Source: Nitrospinaceae bacterium (GTDB lineage: Bacteria; Nitrospinota; Nitrospinia; Nitrospinales; VA-1). From it: a stretch of DNA of 17,004 nucleotides. The stretch covers positions 1-17,004 of the forward strand of contig JAPYPM010000019.1 of NCBI GenBank assembly GCA_029937635.1. The letters are read 5' to 3'. Positions 15,304 through 17,004 of this stretch are shown piece by piece. The translations under genes were made by a program, and so were the position numbers. How positions within the stretch are numbered: the first letter of the stretch is position 1; each line of letters starts with the position of its first letter. The notes below the pieces were generated by a model that saw nothing but the letters and a program-made list of their open reading frames with translations, was not told the DNA's origin and searched no databases.

Positions 15304-16554
15304 TTATTTCAATAGTTTGTCCAGACATAAGGACTTTGCTTGAACTAAAATATCCTTCATTTCTTCAGCAGATAGATTGTTTAAATATTTTTCACCTTGC
15401 CAAGTTTCGAATGCTGGTTTAAGCACTTCTTTTAAATCTGCGAAAGATTTTTCCTTCCCTTCTAACTCAAAGAGGTTGACAAAGTCAGCAATAAAATCTT
15501 TTCCCTTTCGTAGAGACTCAATATCGTAGATACCCGCAGTATCTAATTTTAGAGTCAACCAAATCGAAGACGTTCGTCCTTGAAAATAAGTTCTGATTTC
15601 TTCTTGAAGTTCTTGTACCGTGTCTCCTCTTTTCAATTCAGAATGTACCTGTGTTCTTCCATTTAACGACAAACTAATAAAAACATCTCTCTGTTTGGTT
15701 TGGTCTGCAAAATTTTCGCACTTCGAGCGCACGACATGTATCACTTCCTCTAATGAAATAGTTCCTGTAAGGTCTACCTCACCTTGAATGTATCGAATCG
15801 CATCAACAGGTATAAATTGAATTATTGGAGCCGTATCTTTGTTTAAGGTAACAAGGCAACAACCCTTCTCGCCAGACTCTCTCATGTGCCGAGCCTGACT
15901 ATTCCCAGAATAAACTACGGCAGGATTACTGTCACGCAACACCTGAAAACCATGAATATGACCTAAAGCCCAATAATCCATTTTTGCAGCGATTAGGTCG
16001 TCTATGGAGCAGGGGGCATAATTATCATGGCCGGACTGATGTCCCACATTTGCATGCAGCAGACCAATAGCAAAAATTTCGTCATTATTACCTCGAGAAA
16101 ATTTTTGAGCCAAATTTCCCCTCACGTCACGCGTGGGGTAACTTATTCCATGAATATATGCCTTCAGTATTCCGTTTTTTTTAACTGGGAGACATTCTAC
16201 CTGCGTTCCAGGAAATACGTGGACCCGTTTAGGCCACTTAATTGAAGCTGACCAACTATCAAGAGGATCGTGGTTACCATAAACAATGAAAGTATCAATC
16301 TCTGCCTCAGAAAGTTTCTGCAATCCACGACGAAATTTAAGTTGCGCCTCCAAACTTTTATTAGCTCCGTCGTATATGTCACCAGCAATCAAAACGGCTT
16401 CTACGTTTTCTTTTAATGCAAGTTCAACAATATTTTGAAAGGCTTGGTAAGTTGATTTGCGGAAGGTTTCGACTAGCGGACCTTCCACAGAAGAAAACCC
16501 TTTGAAGGGGCTATCAATGTGTAGATCAGAACAATGAATGAATTTAAATGTCAT
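15304..16554 (-). CDS. YhaO/SbcD-like metallophosphoesterase (DNA exonuclease subunit)
   Basis: The protein (416 residues from ATG 16554) has the full calcineurin-like metal site of the Mre11/SbcD family. In numbering from this ATG, the motifs are DLHID (D10, H12), AGD (D59), GNHD (93-96), the histidine in LLHANVG (H167) and GHIHG (198-202). The C-terminal third (about 270-416) is the capping and helical domain that contacts the ATPase. A TTG two codons upstream (16560) would add only two residues. With the YhaN-like ATPase it should form an SbcCD-like complex that degrades DNA ends in a manganese- and ATP-dependent way, by family knowledge. It is the first gene of a three-gene operon. No clear Shine-Dalgarno was seen, and a candidate promoter lies just upstream, so the leader may be very short. 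Confidence 0.87.
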   Translation of the reverse strand: MTFKFIHCSDLHIDSPFKGFSSVEGPLVETFRKSTYQAFQNIVELALKENVEAVLIAGDIYDGANKSLEAQLKFRRGLQKLSEAEIDTFIVYGNHDPLDSWSASIKWPKRVHVFPGTQVECLPVKKNGILKAYIHGISYPTRDVRGNLAQKFSRGNNDEIFAIGLLHANVGHQSGHDNYAPCSIDDLIAAKMDYWALGHIHGFQVLRDSNPAVVYSGNSQARHMRESGEKGCCLVTLNKDTAPIIQFIPVDAIRYIQGEVDLTGTISLEEVIHVVRSKCENFADQTKQRDVFISLSLNGRTQVHSELKRGDTVQELQEEIRTYFQGRTSSIWLTLKLDTAGIYDIESLRKGKDFIADFVNLFELEGKEKSFADLKEVLKPAFETWQGEKYLNNLSAEEMKDILVQAKSLCLDKLLK

Positions 16555-16572
16555 CTTCAATTTAGTTCAAAA

Positions 16573-16601
16573 AATGTAAAAATATCAACAAATAAGATCA
16601 A
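16573..16601 (-). promoter_or_regulatory. Candidate promoter for the nuclease-ATPase operon
   Basis: On the minus strand TTGATC (16601-16596) and TACATT (16578-16573) are separated by 17 bp and each match four of six consensus bases. Transcription would begin about 12 nt before the ATG. This is weak evidence in AT-rich DNA. Confidence 0.3.
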
Positions 16602-16799
16602 AGTCTTTAGTCCTGACATTATATACGACGTCACTTTTTTTTTCCTTAGATTCCTTAAATATTGATATAGAAATTTTTAAATACTTTATCGCTAATCGGA
16701 AAAATCACCTTTAAATTTACTTGAAAATGCCATTACAAAAGCTCATCTTATTCACTCAAAGATTTTCAACTATAAATGCTATGAGTTATGACCTTCCCA

Positions 16800-17004
16800 A
16801 TGGAATACAGGCGATTTGGTAAAACTGAAGAGAAGATTTCTGTTATCACTCTTGGTGGCATGCGATTTAAACATGGATGGACTCCTCCCAGAAACCACTT
16901 ACCTAAAGATTCCATTGAAAACTGTATTTCTACAACTCGTATGGCATTGGACCTAGGAATCAACCATATTGAAACCGCCCACGGGTATATAAAAAGTGAA
17001 CTCT
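16800..17004 (+). CDS. Aldo/keto reductase, N-terminal part (runs off right edge)
   Basis: The visible 68 codons read MEYRRFGKTEEKISVITLGG, then MRF, a tryptophan-containing insert, and LGINHIETAHGYIKSEL. This is the start of the (beta/alpha)8 barrel of NAD(P)H-dependent aldo/keto reductases. The catalytic tyrosine is in HGY. The usual Asp of DTA is Glu (IETA), which as I recall is normal for the subgroup beginning MQYRRFGRT and having GGMRY and ETARGYG. An in-frame ATG four codons earlier (16788) is a possible start, but 16800 fits the family better. No good Shine-Dalgarno is visible at either. It is divergent from the nuclease-ATPase operon. The substrate is unknown and the catalytic Lys and His lie outside the window. 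Confidence 0.88.
   Translation, partial: MEYRRFGKTEEKISVITLGGMRFKHGWTPPRNHLPKDSIENCISTTRMALDLGINHIETAHGYIKSEL

Noticed and set aside
16766..16963. 65-codon reverse open frame at the right end
   Set aside because: It is antisense to the aldo/keto reductase start, which has clear family motifs on the plus strand.

Overview
The window comes from an AT-rich bacterial chromosome, at roughly 38-42% GC in the lines I sampled by eye. It is probably a flagellated Gram-negative: it has a CsrA-FliW pair, exported proteins with N-terminal signal sequences, and an extended Shine-Dalgarno that perfectly matches the 16S 3' end. The gene types would fit a marine lineage such as Nitrospinota or a deltaproteobacterial relative, but nothing here fixes the phylum.

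Layout, left to right. Positions 1-810 (minus) hold the N-terminal 270 residues of an SLC13/DASS-like anion permease that runs off the left edge. A radical SAM/SPASM protein (1092-2114, minus) is divergent from a plus-strand operon of leuC (2363-3661), leuD (3687-4244) and an exported leucine-rich repeat protein (4262-5089). Converging on that operon is a minus-strand block of csrA, fliW and a 62-residue unknown gene. CsrA is the global RNA-binding regulator and FliW is its protein antagonist that links it to flagellin level. The small gene has a 12-nt perfect Shine-Dalgarno and sits just behind an intrinsic terminator.

Positions 6966-10075 are the accessory part. An intact tRNA-Phe(GAA) gene is followed by two terminators, a damaged small reverse ORF, a possible small basic ORF, a 16-bp perfect palindrome, and a 588-residue protein. 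That protein joins a ParB/Srx N-domain and ParB-type helix-turn-helix to a C-terminal GNAT-like region resembling DUF4338 (DruA of the Druantia defence system) or Mom-type DNA modification enzymes. Immediately after it is a diverged second copy of the 3' half of the tRNA plus about 120 bp of its downstream sequence. The arrangement looks like a small, integrase-less element inserted at tRNA-Phe. Its main gene is near 30% GC in sampled lines, lower than its neighbours.

Positions 10157-10963 (minus) encode a class I SAM methyltransferase. The minus-strand operon 16554-11222 encodes a YhaO-like metallophosphoesterase nuclease, a YhaN-like SMC-type ATPase with a central membrane hairpin, and, overlapping it by 4 bp, an unrecognised exported protein made of four cysteine-paired repeats. 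An aldo/keto reductase starts at 16800 (plus) and leaves the right edge.

The two places most worth pursuing are the tRNA-Phe element with its ParB/DruA-like fusion, and the coupling of a membrane-anchored SbcCD-like pair to a repetitive exported protein.
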